Source: Paenibacillus sp.
GTDB lineage: Bacteria > Bacillota > Bacilli > Paenibacillales > Paenibacillaceae
Assembly (NCBI GenBank): GCA_023512345.1
Contig: JAILZT010000016.1
Span: 56,311-120,310 of the forward strand
Direction: 5' to 3'
Length of the DNA: 64,000 nucleotides
Position numbers and translations under genes: made by a program. The notes beneath the pieces are model-generated. The model ran no database searches and had not been told where the DNA came from. It saw only the letters and a list, made by a program, of their open reading frames with translations. Positions 44,101 to 52,043 of this stretch are shown here, piece by piece. The stretch's first letter is position 1, and each line of letters begins with the position of its first letter.

Positions 44101-44821
44101 GTTCAAGAATGACCCTTTTTATGTCGTCGTTATTATAACGATTTCCTTCCTGTCCAGCTTTGTTCCAATCCCATGTAGGTTCGTTGATCGGGCTGATATA
44201 TTGAAATCCTAGCCCTTCTTCCTTAAAATGCTCCAGTACATCTACCAAATAATTTGCAAATTCGTCTTCATACCCATCCTTCAAATTAGTGGAACCTACG
44301 GTCGAATCAGGCTGAGCGTGGCCGTTTTTCGTCATCCATACAGGAGGACTGTTGGCAAAGGCGATCAGCGTGTTGACGCCTCGCTCCTTAGCAGCTTTTA
44401 GGAACCATTGCTGCCCTGCTTGCTTGCTCCAATCGTACTCGCTTTCAGCTGAAGATTTGAATGCTTCCGAGCGTCGCCAAGGGTTCGTAATGATCGCTTG
44501 GTCAGTTTCGGTTGAACCTGCACCAATGTTGAAACGCCAAGCAGACAGTCCGATTCCTTTCTCACGTGAGAAAAGGAGATCTGCAACCTGCGCTTTATTC
44601 TCTTCCGTCCAATATTTGCCCAACTGTTCCATCGACCATGCATCAGACGCACCAAAGTTATCAATTTTCTGATATTTAACAGATGCATCAATGGAAATGA
44701 CCGCATCGACAGGTTGATTCACCCCCTGTGCCATACTGGCATTTAAGCTGCCGAACGGACTAAGGCAACAAGTACTTACAAGAAGTGCCGAAGTTAATTT
44801 CTTCAAACGTGTATGTGTCAA
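41141..44821 (-). CDS. Secreted GH30-family multidomain glycanase
   Basis: A 1226-aa exported enzyme; the signal peptide runs to about residue 31. Residues 40-540 form a GH30 (beta/alpha)8 barrel plus beta-sandwich with acid/base Glu214 in ISPINEPTWDWN and nucleophile Glu354 in KYWMSEYCIL. Three FN3 domains follow (about 546-815), then a concanavalin/DUF1080-like module (about 808-968), a further FN3 (about 980-1060) and a C-terminal malectin-like module (about 1065-1226). GH30 members cleave glucuronoxylan, beta-1,6-galactan or fucosyl/beta-glucosyl bonds; the subfamily is not clear by eye. The position beside the xylanase argues for plant cell-wall xylan or arabinogalactan. Confidence 0.9.
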   Translation of the reverse strand: MTHTRLKKLTSALLVSTCCLSPFGSLNASMAQGVNQPVDAVISIDASVKYQKIDNFGASDAWSMEQLGKYWTEENKAQVADLLFSREKGIGLSAWRFNIGAGSTETDQAIITNPWRRSEAFKSSAESEYDWSKQAGQQWFLKAAKERGVNTLIAFANSPPVWMTKNGHAQPDSTVGSTNLKDGYEDEFANYLVDVLEHFKEEGLGFQYISPINEPTWDWNKAGQEGNRYNNDDIKRVILELYRQIQAKGLSEQISAPDGVEITALLDDEVYKQFANKEQYTGGSNNLGVGKYREYIKDLLGDPELKAAVGNKIASHSYWSDYSNPGDDRLGELRDLLNANLKKYDASAKYWMSEYCILGSYGPGRDLGIDPALYVARTIHFDMTRANAAAWQWWTAVSKEDYKDGLIYTDFNNEGDKQNILTSKILWALGNYSKFIRPGADRISLTGLDDQARSGLLGSAYTHVGEKTVTSVFVNDSQDDKRIKISLSGLDKNDSIFAMKSYVTSSDKDLTRGTDVPIMADGMFETVIPAHSVVTLNGDIVKANKKPAAPDNVKAEPTNKGLKISFSSPKGAYEYEVRYGAQNDKREQVVTLMSDDSFVLQGLDNGKSYYVTIRAGNKLGFGPPSKRVYGTPALLAPAGVTATGTDGGFKAVYEIEATTPAYRVRYGTQSGQYDNEITSNTPNGTIIVEGLVNGSTYYGVVEAIDGQEVSLPSAEFQVKPDVSAPSKIIAVSGDQSAQIEFAPVEGALGYSLQVVSGSEVVSTLSSEKPAIRIGNLTNGSPFVVRVSSIGKGGDGTGYSETVVTPKAEDIRLEDDFESGDMTNYQQDVSTWSIENSLLKHTSGGDHQGELGVNGLHLIDGTISAVVKQGTLGADWGITFRGSSYSKGYMFGYENGSLVIRRDGQNLTTSIPFTAALGELYKLEVRMDGKRIRAYMDGNQVFDITDTVYTSGRVGLHSWADAEFAYMKIARDTDSLASKPEIYQIKEGSRQVALKYSEVDGADSYVIRYAAITGSDTGSVKIYGNPGSTIVAGLENGVTYSFTVIAVRAGEEAASEPIEGTPIGNDSQVLFYVDAGDGTPLELEVGETFGLHQTLEEQPYGSDPVTGIKWGYEADDGMTWAYNNPTDAYETIRQYDGNENGKGLAYRFQLPNGTYKVTVGFFDPWKSSDRKMNLTINGETKLTDYVIGSKREAQTFDGIVVTQGELTLKVLKAGGSKPMLSWIKVEQ

Positions 44822-44976
44822 TCACCTTACCTCCTTCAAGTGGATTAGGTCTTACACAATGAGGATTGTTCTGCTTTTCCCAGGCTACATTAGCGTTTGG
44901 ACTCGTTCTCAACCATCTTCAGTCTTTTAAGCGCTTTCCCCCCCTTATAGCGATACGATATGTGAAACCCATTACA

Positions 44977-44990
44977 TGAAACCGATTACT
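44977..44990 (-). promoter_or_regulatory. Cre-like site (CcpA) upstream of the GH30 gene
   Basis: TGAAACCGATTACT fits TGWAANCGNTNNCW. It lies about 156 bp upstream of the GH30 start. A weaker AAGCGCTT core occurs nearer the gene at 44925-44938. Confidence 0.5.
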
Positions 44991-45000
44991 ATTTGGTTTA

Positions 45001-45026
45001 AAAAAAGGCGAGGTCTCTGCAACCTC
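45001..45026 (-). terminator. Terminator of the DUF3189 gene
   Basis: GAGGT (45010-45014) pairs with ACCTC (45022-45026); a run of A at 45001-45006 is a U tail on the minus strand. It lies about 80 bp beyond the stop at 45104. Confidence 0.65.
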
Positions 45027-45103
45027 ACATGTAAGGGCTTTCATAACCTATATATTACGATGCCTCAAATAGAGTGTCAATCCTCCCCTATTCCTATTTC
45101 GCT

Positions 45104-45613
45104 TTAGCGTCCAATCCCGTTATTATCGAGCATAATCAACTTTGCACTCGAGTTTTTTGCTGTGATTTTGGTAGTATGTACTACTTGTATGATGTTTTTG
45201 TAAGTTTGTTTTGACCCAAATACTAATAAGGGTACACCGATAAAGTCTATTTTTAGCCAACGAGAAAGTAAGCCGCCTATGGTCATGGAAAAAGGCACTG
45301 TCGGGGAAGTGTTGGATAATATTATTTTTTCATGTAGAACATTTTCCTTATGAAGCATTTCGATTAAGTTATAAATTCCTGGAGCAAGAATTTTCGATTT
45401 GCCTCTACCCACTGTATAGACCTTATTTCCCTCTTCATCCATTCCGTGAAAAAACAACTTCCCAAAATCCTTGGAGGTTAACTTGTTGAAATTGTGAGAA
45501 TGTAGTATTTCATGCTTAGTGGGTTCGCGATTTTCATCTAATTTTTTAAGATGATACGCAGCAGCCAATACCGTAGTATGAGTCCCCCCGAAATCGTTAT
45601 ATATAAATATCAT
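45104..45613 (-). CDS. DUF3189 family protein
   Basis: A 169-aa protein with the family's opening MIFIYNDFGGTHTTVLAAAYH, which looks like a P-loop-free Rossmann start, and later HSHNFNKLTSKDFGKLFFHG, then KIILSNTSPTVPFSMTIGGLLSR. The family is widespread in spore-forming Firmicutes and its role is not established. GGAAGG lies 8 nt before ATG at 45613; a frame seven codons longer lacks this support. A soluble, cytoplasmic protein; no link to neighbours is evident. Confidence 0.82.
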   Translation of the reverse strand: MIFIYNDFGGTHTTVLAAAYHLKKLDENREPTKHEILHSHNFNKLTSKDFGKLFFHGMDEEGNKVYTVGRGKSKILAPGIYNLIEMLHKENVLHEKIILSNTSPTVPFSMTIGGLLSRWLKIDFIGVPLLVFGSKQTYKNIIQVVHTTKITAKNSSAKLIMLDNNGIGR

Positions 45614-45698
45614 ATTATATACCTTCCGTTTCATTAGTTTTGATTAATCTATTTAGTTATTCCCGATTCATAATTTGATATTCACCCCTATACAATTG

Positions 45699-45731
45699 AA
45701 AAAACAAAAAACCCGCAATGTTGTGCGGGTT
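45699..45731 (-). terminator. Terminator of the malate:quinone oxidoreductase gene
   Basis: AACCCGCA (45710-45717) pairs with TGCGGGTT (45724-45731), 33 bp beyond the stop at 45764; a TTTTTTG tail follows on the minus strand. Confidence 0.85.
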
Positions 45732-45763
45732 AACTAGTATCTATGATTTCAACATCCAGAGTA

Positions 45764-47263
45764 TTAACTATAGATTAGCTCTTTTTTTTCGCGTAAACCA
45801 AGCGTTTCCGCTGTTGAAGTATGAATTTGCTCCAGCAGCTCTAGATTTTCTATTAATGATAATCCATATGAAGGAATCATTTCTTTAATTTTCGGTTCCC
45901 ATTCTTTCATGTGTTGCGGGAAGCATTTTTTAATGACTTCAAGCATAACGTGCACAGCAGTAGAAGCACCGGGAGAAGCACCTAGTAATGCGGCTATCGA
46001 ACCATCAGCGGCACTGATTACTTCCGTACCGAATTGTAGTGTGCCTTTGCCGTCCGCAGTATCCTTGATCACTTGCACACGCTGGCCCGCTACTACTAAA
46101 TCCCAATCCTCGCTTTTAGCGTTCGGGATGAACTCTCTTAACTCTTCCATCCGCTTTTCCTTGGATAACATAACTTGCTCAATGAGGTATTTTGTTAATG
46201 ACATGTTTTTTGCGCCCGCCGACAACATAGTTACGAGATTATCCGGTTTAACAGAGGTTACCAAATCAAACATTGAACCGGTTTTTAAAAACTTTGGTGA
46301 AAAGCCGGCAAACGGTCCAAATAGTAATGATTTTTTGTTATCGATAAATCTGGTGTCCAGATGCGGGACAGACATTGGAGGAGCTCCAAGCTTAGCTTTA
46401 CCATATACCTTTGCATGATGCTGTGCTACAACCTCAGGATTCTTACATACCATAAATATTCCACTTACAGGGAATCCTCCAATATGTTTTCCTTCAGGAA
46501 TACCGGATTTCTGCAACAAATGCAGGCTTCCTCCTCCACCTCCAATAAAGACGAATTTTGCAGTATGGCGTTCGAAGTTACCGCTTTCATTTCGTACTTT
46601 CAATTCCCACGAGGCGTCGCTGGTACGCTTAAGATTATCAACACTATGATTGTATTTGATTTTGACGTTTTTAGTTTTTAAGTGGTTGAACAAAATGCGC
46701 GTTAAAGCCCCAAAGTTGACATCCGTACCAGAATCAATTTTAGTGGCCGCAATAGGCTCATTCGATGGACGATCTTGTATAATAAGCGGAATCCATTCCA
46801 TCAGTTTTTCAGGGTCATCGGAAAATTCCATCCCTTGAAAAAGAGGATTATTTACCATCGCTTCGAACCTTTTCTTCAAAAAAGTTACATTTTGTTCGCC
46901 TAGCACCATACTCATATGAGGTAATGGCATGATAAAGTCTTGCGGATTGCGTATAAGTTTACTGTTAACAAGATAAGACCAAAATTGCATTGAAAGCTGA
47001 AACTGTTCATTAATTTTGATGGCTTTGCTAATATCTATGGATCCGTCTGGTTTTACGTCCGTGTAGTTAAGTTCGCATAGAGCCGCATGCCCTGTTCCTG
47101 CATTATTCCATTCGTTTGAGCTTTCTTCCCCTGCATTTCCGAGCTTCTCAAACACTGTAATTTCCCAATCCGGTACTAATTCTTTTAAAAGTGTTACTAA
47201 GGTTGCACTCATGATTCCGGCACCAATTATGATTACGTCTGTTTTAGCTTCCCTGTTGCTCAT
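45764..47263 (-). CDS. mqo: Malate:quinone oxidoreductase
   Basis: A 499-aa peripheral membrane flavoprotein that oxidises L-malate to oxaloacetate and passes electrons to the quinone pool; it can replace or support malate dehydrogenase. FAD is bound by TDVIIIGAGIMSATLVTLL, with EKLGNAGEESSNEWNNAGTGHAALCELNYT as the family's typical active-site segment (given here only as key blocks). The C-terminus GASPGASTAVHVMLEVI is also conserved. ATG at 47263 (GGATGG upstream) gives the normal length; a frame 21 codons longer does not add known sequence. A weak cre-like element lies at 47301-47314. Confidence 0.93.
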   Translation of the reverse strand: MSNREAKTDVIIIGAGIMSATLVTLLKELVPDWEITVFEKLGNAGEESSNEWNNAGTGHAALCELNYTDVKPDGSIDISKAIKINEQFQLSMQFWSYLVNSKLIRNPQDFIMPLPHMSMVLGEQNVTFLKKRFEAMVNNPLFQGMEFSDDPEKLMEWIPLIIQDRPSNEPIAATKIDSGTDVNFGALTRILFNHLKTKNVKIKYNHSVDNLKRTSDASWELKVRNESGNFERHTAKFVFIGGGGGSLHLLQKSGIPEGKHIGGFPVSGIFMVCKNPEVVAQHHAKVYGKAKLGAPPMSVPHLDTRFIDNKKSLLFGPFAGFSPKFLKTGSMFDLVTSVKPDNLVTMLSAGAKNMSLTKYLIEQVMLSKEKRMEELREFIPNAKSEDWDLVVAGQRVQVIKDTADGKGTLQFGTEVISAADGSIAALLGASPGASTAVHVMLEVIKKCFPQHMKEWEPKIKEMIPSYGLSLIENLELLEQIHTSTAETLGLREKKELIYS

Positions 47264-47300
47264 TTTCACCATCCCTATACCCTGAAATTTACAGAAAGGA

Positions 47301-47314
47301 TGTAAGCGCTCATG
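47301..47314 (-). promoter_or_regulatory. Weak cre-like element upstream of mqo
   Basis: TGTAAGCGCTCATG matches the left half and core of a cre site but not the last C-A pair. It lies 38-51 bp upstream of the mqo start. Reported as a possibility only. Confidence 0.25.
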
Positions 47315-47443
47315 CTTAGGCATCACACCAAACTAAGGCGCGAACTAGTCACACACCTTCTCTGTCTCAATTATAACTCTATCATGGTGTTTTACAATTA
47401 CTTAAAGATTAAAATATATAACGTCTATGCAATAGCCTATGTT

Positions 47444-47815
47444 TTACTGCCGCCAAAAAGATGAACAGTCTGCCTTATCCAAAATATTATACTCGATCAT
47501 TTTCTCAAGTAATGAGAAATCAACCGGTTTATTCCACTGGATACGTAACAACTGCTTGGTGTGATCATAGCCCGCCTTCACAATTTCATCAGAAAAATGA
47601 ATAATCCCTACCTGTTCAGGAGCAACAGCCAAATGATTTTTGGCTACGCTAAAGCCAATAATAAATGTGCCATGATCGGTGAACATGGGCTGATTCCACG
47701 CAATTTTTGGAACTAAATTTGAAAATCTCTTAGTAACCCACTCCAAAACTTCTTCCGTTCGGGCCCGCTGTTCCGGGTTATCAATCTGCGCTAAATATTC
47801 TGCAAAAACATCCAT
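47444..47815 (-). CDS. DUF1801 (YdhG/Fra-like) iron-chaperone-type protein
   Basis: A 123-aa soluble protein of the frataxin-like YdhG group (B. subtilis Fra). Typical blocks are LEWVTKRFSNLVPKIAWNQPMF, THGTFIIGFSVAKNHLAVAPE (D-to-T near the start aside) and LLRIQWNKPVDFSLLEKMIE. Members bind iron and help Fe-S cluster or heme assembly in Bacillus; here the role is inferred. Single gene between mqo and the germination operon. Confidence 0.88.
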   Translation of the reverse strand: MDVFAEYLAQIDNPEQRARTEEVLEWVTKRFSNLVPKIAWNQPMFTDHGTFIIGFSVAKNHLAVAPEQVGIIHFSDEIVKAGYDHTKQLLRIQWNKPVDFSLLEKMIEYNILDKADCSSFWRQ

Positions 47816-47937
47816 GTTGTTCCCACCACCCCTGTAATGTTGTAAGTACTCACAAACAGCAAAGGATTAAAATATTACAAATTAAATATATCAATGAAAT
47901 GCTCAACTTACCAGTACTGTAGAATTCTATGCTTTTG

Positions 47938-47967
47938 GAATTATTTACTGGATTTCGGGACATAGTA
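47938..47967 (+). promoter_or_regulatory. Candidate sigma-G promoter of the germination operon
   Basis: GAATT (47938-47942), an 18-nt spacer and CATAGTA (47961-47967) match the sigma-G pattern at 4 of 5 and 6 of 7 positions. Known gerA-type operons are transcribed in the forespore by sigma-G, and the start codon is 52 bp downstream. Confidence 0.45.
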
Positions 47968-48018
47968 AGCTTTAGTTTTTATTGTGTATGTTAATTTTTT
48001 TCTTAGGGGGCTGCAACT

Positions 48019-49470
48019 TTGAACAACTCCAACATAGCCAATGATGATTTTGTCCATCAGATCACTTCGGCGTTAGGCAATCCTCCTGATTTGACGATTC
48101 AATACTTTCACTTCTCCTCCGATCTGATCGGATGCTGTATTTTCATCAAAACGATCACTGATAAAGAAAAGATTGAAAATTTTATTATTCGGCCGTTAAT
48201 AGAGGCTCCTTCTCTGAAAACAGAGCATCCGGAACAGATTATTCAAGCCGTCAATCATGTCATTTCCGCGATACCTGTCGTAAAAGAATCAGATTTTGCA
48301 ACATGCTTGCAATCGCTCTTGGGAGGCAACGTTATTCTTTTCGTACCTCCGAACAAAGAAGTACTACTCATCGACGTATACAAGTACTCAAACCGGGCCA
48401 TTACAGAGTCCCAATCGGAACCTACTATTCGCGGGCCGCATGAAAGCTTTATTGAAAATATTGAATCCAACATCTCTTTAGTCCGCAAAAGATTGAAAAC
48501 TCCACATCTGCGTTTGGAACAGATGACCCTTGGGGACAGCACCCAAACCCAAATCATCTCTGCATATTTAGAAAACGTTGCTCCTCCTGAAGTAGTAAAT
48601 GAATTCCGCAGTCGTTTAGGTTCAATCAAGACGGATAGCATTCTGGAAAGCGCTTATGTTGAGGAATGGATACAAGACAAAACATTCTCCCCATTTCCAA
48701 CAATCTATAACACGGATAGGCCCGATGTAGTGACTGCACATTTGCTGGAAGGCAGAGTTTGCGTGTTTTTTGAAGGAGCGCCTAATGTATTGATTGGTCC
48801 CTGTACTTTCTTTCAATTTTTTATTGCGGCGGAGGACTATTATCAGAGAGCCGATGTTGCCACAGTTATACGCTGGCTCCGTATTTTTTCTTTCTTATTA
48901 TCTGTACTTCTTCCTTCCTTATTTGTAGGAATTGTGAGCTACCATCAGGAATTACTGCCCACACCTTTATTGATTAGCTTCGCCGCGCAGCGTGAAGGCG
49001 TTCCTTTCCCTGCCTTCGTTGAGGCGTTAGTATTGTTGATTACGTTAGAAATTCTACGTGAAGCGGGGCTTCGAATGCCGCGGATCGCTGGACAGGCGAT
49101 ATCATTTGTCGGGGCAATTGTATTGGGAGAAGCAGCAGTACAAGCTGGTCTTGTTTCTGGATCCATGGTAATTGTTGTTGCCATTACGGCGATTTCAAAT
49201 TTTGTTATTCCAGCCTACAGCCTCGGAATTTCGCAAAGGTTAATTCAATTTTTCCTGTTGCTTCTATCGGGAATTATGGGCTTTTTTGGATTACTTTGTG
49301 GAACATTATTTATTATGACGCATCTCGTGACCCTAAAATCCTTTGGCATACCTTACTTGGCGCCTATAGCCCCCTCCATTCTGGCAGACTGGAAAGATAC
49401 GCTTGTTCGTGTTCCAAGGCCTTTCAATACCCTACCGAAAATAATGAAGCCTAGACGAAAGGACAGGTGA
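48019..49470 (+). CDS. GerA-type germinant receptor, A subunit
   Basis: A 483-aa spore inner-membrane protein. The N-terminal hydrophilic half (to about residue 265) holds the soluble domain with LEQMTLGDSTQTQIISAYLEN and DVVTAHLLEGRVCVFFEGAPN, followed by about five helices from residue 285. It starts with TTG (AGGGGG upstream). A subunits take part in sensing nutrients and opening the spore. Operon order A-C-B matches gerK of B. subtilis, but which nutrient is sensed cannot be told. Confidence 0.93.
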   Translation: MNNSNIANDDFVHQITSALGNPPDLTIQYFHFSSDLIGCCIFIKTITDKEKIENFIIRPLIEAPSLKTEHPEQIIQAVNHVISAIPVVKESDFATCLQSLLGGNVILFVPPNKEVLLIDVYKYSNRAITESQSEPTIRGPHESFIENIESNISLVRKRLKTPHLRLEQMTLGDSTQTQIISAYLENVAPPEVVNEFRSRLGSIKTDSILESAYVEEWIQDKTFSPFPTIYNTDRPDVVTAHLLEGRVCVFFEGAPNVLIGPCTFFQFFIAAEDYYQRADVATVIRWLRIFSFLLSVLLPSLFVGIVSYHQELLPTPLLISFAAQREGVPFPAFVEALVLLITLEILREAGLRMPRIAGQAISFVGAIVLGEAAVQAGLVSGSMVIVVAITAISNFVIPAYSLGISQRLIQFFLLLLSGIMGFFGLLCGTLFIMTHLVTLKSFGIPYLAPIAPSILADWKDTLVRVPRPFNTLPKIMKPRRKDR

Positions 49471-49474
49471 ACCT

Positions 49475-50677
49475 ATGTACGCAGCAAAGTTCGGCAGAAA
49501 ATCATTAAACATATTAATTCTCGGTTTATTCTGCAGCGTGTTGTCAGGTTGTTGGGATCAAGTTGAAATAAATCAACTAGCTATTGTCAACTTAGTAGGT
49601 ATCGATAAAAACCCGGACAACGGTCGATATGAAGTGTTCTATCAAGTAATCAATCCATCGGGAATGTCTGGACAAGTGGGTACTCAGGTCAAATCACCCG
49701 TGTATGTTTATAAAGAAGAGGGGAAACATTTAGGAATAGCGGCCAACAAAACCTACATGTCTATCCCAAGACAATTGTTTCCTGATCATTATCAGGTCCT
49801 CGTCGTTTCCAAAAAACTTGCTATGGAAGGGTTGCGTGAATTTCTTAATTTTACTGAACAACAGACGAACCGTCGAGCTTCAGTACATGTGGTGATCACA
49901 GAAGGCCCTTTATCTGACATTATGAATACCTTTATTCCTCTAGAGAGATTGCCCGGTCGTTCCATAAAATCTTTAATACGTAATGGTTCAAAACAAACGG
50001 GGAAAGTCTCCGATTTATCAAGAGTGAAGGACATTCTGATACCTATGGAAAGCAGCAAACTCATGACACTTCCAATTATAGGGTTAAGAACAGAGAATCC
50101 GGAATCATCTTCTCATCGATTCGAGCAAATTAATGCAGATGAAGGAAACATCAAATTTAATGGGGCTGCAATAATCAAACATGGTCGAATGATTGGAGAA
50201 ATCAGTTTGACGCAGGAAGTCTGGTACAACCTTCTTAATGATCAACTCTATTCTCTTTTTCAAGACGTGGAATTCCCAGATAAACAAGTGGTCGAAATTC
50301 AGGCCGATGGAGCTCCCAAAATCTCGAAAAAGTTATCATTTGCTTCGGGTCAACCAAGCCTGACAATAGATATTAGATTTAAGCTTAAGATCGCCTCCAT
50401 TTATTTGGAGAAGATGCTTACTAAGGACTCAGTCCATAAAATTGAACATCAATTTAATAAACAAATTAACGAACAGGCTACAAAATTTTTACAATTTTCC
50501 AAACAGAAAAATTGGGACGTACTCGGCATAGAGGAGCAAGTGAATAAAAAAAAAGGAACCACATGGAACCAAGCTAAGGGAAATCCTGAATTTTGGAAAA
50601 AAGTAAAAGTAACTTTGAAGATACAATCGCAAGTGACAACAACGGGGACTTCGATTCATCCGTATAAAGGGGACTGA
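49475..50677 (+). CDS. Ger(x)C family germination lipoprotein, C subunit
   Basis: A 400-aa lipid-anchored protein. The lipobox is GLFCSVLSGCWDQVEINQ with the acceptor Cys near residue 27; WDQVEINQLAIVNLVGID and LEVLVVSKKLAMEGL-like text (VLVVSKKLAMEGLREFL) are family blocks. It is anchored outside the spore inner membrane and needed with A and B for receptor assembly. It begins 4 bp after the A subunit. Confidence 0.92.
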   Translation: MYAAKFGRKSLNILILGLFCSVLSGCWDQVEINQLAIVNLVGIDKNPDNGRYEVFYQVINPSGMSGQVGTQVKSPVYVYKEEGKHLGIAANKTYMSIPRQLFPDHYQVLVVSKKLAMEGLREFLNFTEQQTNRRASVHVVITEGPLSDIMNTFIPLERLPGRSIKSLIRNGSKQTGKVSDLSRVKDILIPMESSKLMTLPIIGLRTENPESSSHRFEQINADEGNIKFNGAAIIKHGRMIGEISLTQEVWYNLLNDQLYSLFQDVEFPDKQVVEIQADGAPKISKKLSFASGQPSLTIDIRFKLKIASIYLEKMLTKDSVHKIEHQFNKQINEQATKFLQFSKQKNWDVLGIEEQVNKKKGTTWNQAKGNPEFWKKVKVTLKIQSQVTTTGTSIHPYKGD

Positions 50678-50679
50678 CC

Positions 50680-51783
50680 ATGGAACAAGTTCATATTTCC
50701 AGGCGGCAGCTTTTTATGCTTACATTTCTATTTATAGTAGGATCCGCTTTTATTCTTCTACCGGGAACGTTTATAGCCGCTGGCAAACAGGATGCCTGGC
50801 TAATTCCTTTATGGGGTGCGGTGTGGGGAATTATGATAGCAAGTATGTGGTTATATCTAATGAGACTACACCCGGGATTAAGTATCGTTCAAATATGCGT
50901 TAGTGTGGCAGGCAAAACGATCGGAAGTGTATTGGCTCTATTGTTTATTTGGTTTTTCCTCTATACCTCAGTCTGGATTACGCGAGACGTCAGTTATGTC
51001 CAGCTTACTCTAATGCCGCGAACACCCCTAACAGTTTTTCATGTCATGTTTCTCATGACTACTTATTATGCTGTCATCAAAGGATTTGAAGGGATTGCGA
51101 GAATGTCCGAGCTCATTATGCCGTTATTTTTGCTCTTCGTTATGCTCGTTGTTCTGCCCATGCTGAATGAATGGGATTGGGAGCAATTTCAGCCGATATT
51201 GGAGCTTGATGTGTGGAGAACCATGAAGAAAACAAACGCCTTTTTCACATTCCCGTTTCTCGAGTCTATCTGCTTAACTATGATCATTCCATTCGTCAGA
51301 AGGAAAGCCGCGTTACCTTTTCTTGCAGGAATCGCCTCAGGAAGTTTGTTTCTGAGTATACTGGTTTTTTTCATTATTGGAATTATGGGGGTATCCCGTC
51401 CATCCCATTTGCTGTTTCCGATTTATAATTTGGCTACGGAAGTGGAAATCGCCCTTTTCATTGAAAATATCGAAGTCGTTCTATTTATCGTATACCTCGG
51501 TGCTCTTTATATTCAGCTTAGTATTCTTTACTACTGCACAGTAGCCGGATTGTGCCAGCTCTTAAAGCTTAAGAATCGAGCTATTGTTGGATTTCCATTC
51601 ATCTTGATTATATCTGGCCTAGCTGTTACCTATGCGGAGAATATCGTTAAAGACTTGGAATGGACGAACAAGTATTCGCTCATTCATAGTTCACTATATG
51701 GTATATTTCTGCCGATTTTGTTGATCTTACTCACCTGGTTGAAAGCCTTCAGGCGGAGGGTTAGCGGGGAATCCAAATCATGA
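50680..51783 (+). CDS. GerA-type germinant receptor, B subunit (permease-like)
   Basis: A 367-aa membrane protein of the amino-acid-permease superfamily with about ten helices. It opens with ISRRQLFMLTFLFIVGSAFILLPG, the usual first helix, and holds WITRDVSYVQLTLMPRTPLTVF in the middle. It is thought to bind the germinant directly. It begins 2 bp after the C subunit and overlaps the small gene after it by 4 bp. Confidence 0.93.
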   Translation: MEQVHISRRQLFMLTFLFIVGSAFILLPGTFIAAGKQDAWLIPLWGAVWGIMIASMWLYLMRLHPGLSIVQICVSVAGKTIGSVLALLFIWFFLYTSVWITRDVSYVQLTLMPRTPLTVFHVMFLMTTYYAVIKGFEGIARMSELIMPLFLLFVMLVVLPMLNEWDWEQFQPILELDVWRTMKKTNAFFTFPFLESICLTMIIPFVRRKAALPFLAGIASGSLFLSILVFFIIGIMGVSRPSHLLFPIYNLATEVEIALFIENIEVVLFIVYLGALYIQLSILYYCTVAGLCQLLKLKNRAIVGFPFILIISGLAVTYAENIVKDLEWTNKYSLIHSSLYGIFLPILLILLTWLKAFRRRVSGESKS

Positions 51784-51980
51784 TATATTTTATTACCCTT
51801 TTTGTTGTTGTCATGTGTGTCTCTTATCCGCTAATCCTAAAAAAAAGCCGTAAGAAAGAAATTTATTTATTTTATCTCCTCTCGCTGATTGGGGCGACAA
51901 TCTGGATCAGTATTTTTATTAGACATCCTATCAACCCTCTTACCTTGATTGGATGGGTCATAGATTGGTTTGTAGTCTAG
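51780..51980 (+). CDS. Small two-helix membrane protein, candidate germinant-receptor D subunit
   Basis: A 66-aa protein with two membrane segments (MIYFITLFVVVMCVSYPLIL and IYLFYLLSLIGATIWISIFI) separated by a basic KKSRKKE turn. Overlap of 4 bp (ATGA) with the B-subunit gene and position before the terminator show co-transcription. Small two-helix D subunits are known in some gerA-type operons of Bacillus and modulate receptor function; that role here is inferred from size, topology and location. Confidence 0.75.
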   Translation: MIYFITLFVVVMCVSYPLILKKSRKKEIYLFYLLSLIGATIWISIFIRHPINPLTLIGWVIDWFVV

Positions 51981-52017
51981 AAAGGCGATCTTCCGATGTA
52001 GGAAGATCGCCTTTCAT
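51981..52017 (+). terminator. Terminator of the germination operon
   Basis: AAAGGCGATCTTCC (51981-51994) pairs perfectly with GGAAGATCGCCTTT (52001-52014), directly after the stop of the small gene. It may also end the leftward ferritin-cupin gene, whose stop is at 52044. Confidence 0.92.
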
Positions 52018-52043
52018 TTGTTCGCGTTCCTTCGACTTCATTC

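Noticed and set aside
44925..44938. AAGCGCTT core as a second cre site before the GH30 gene
   Set aside because: Two fixed positions of the cre consensus fail, so only the site at 44977 is kept.
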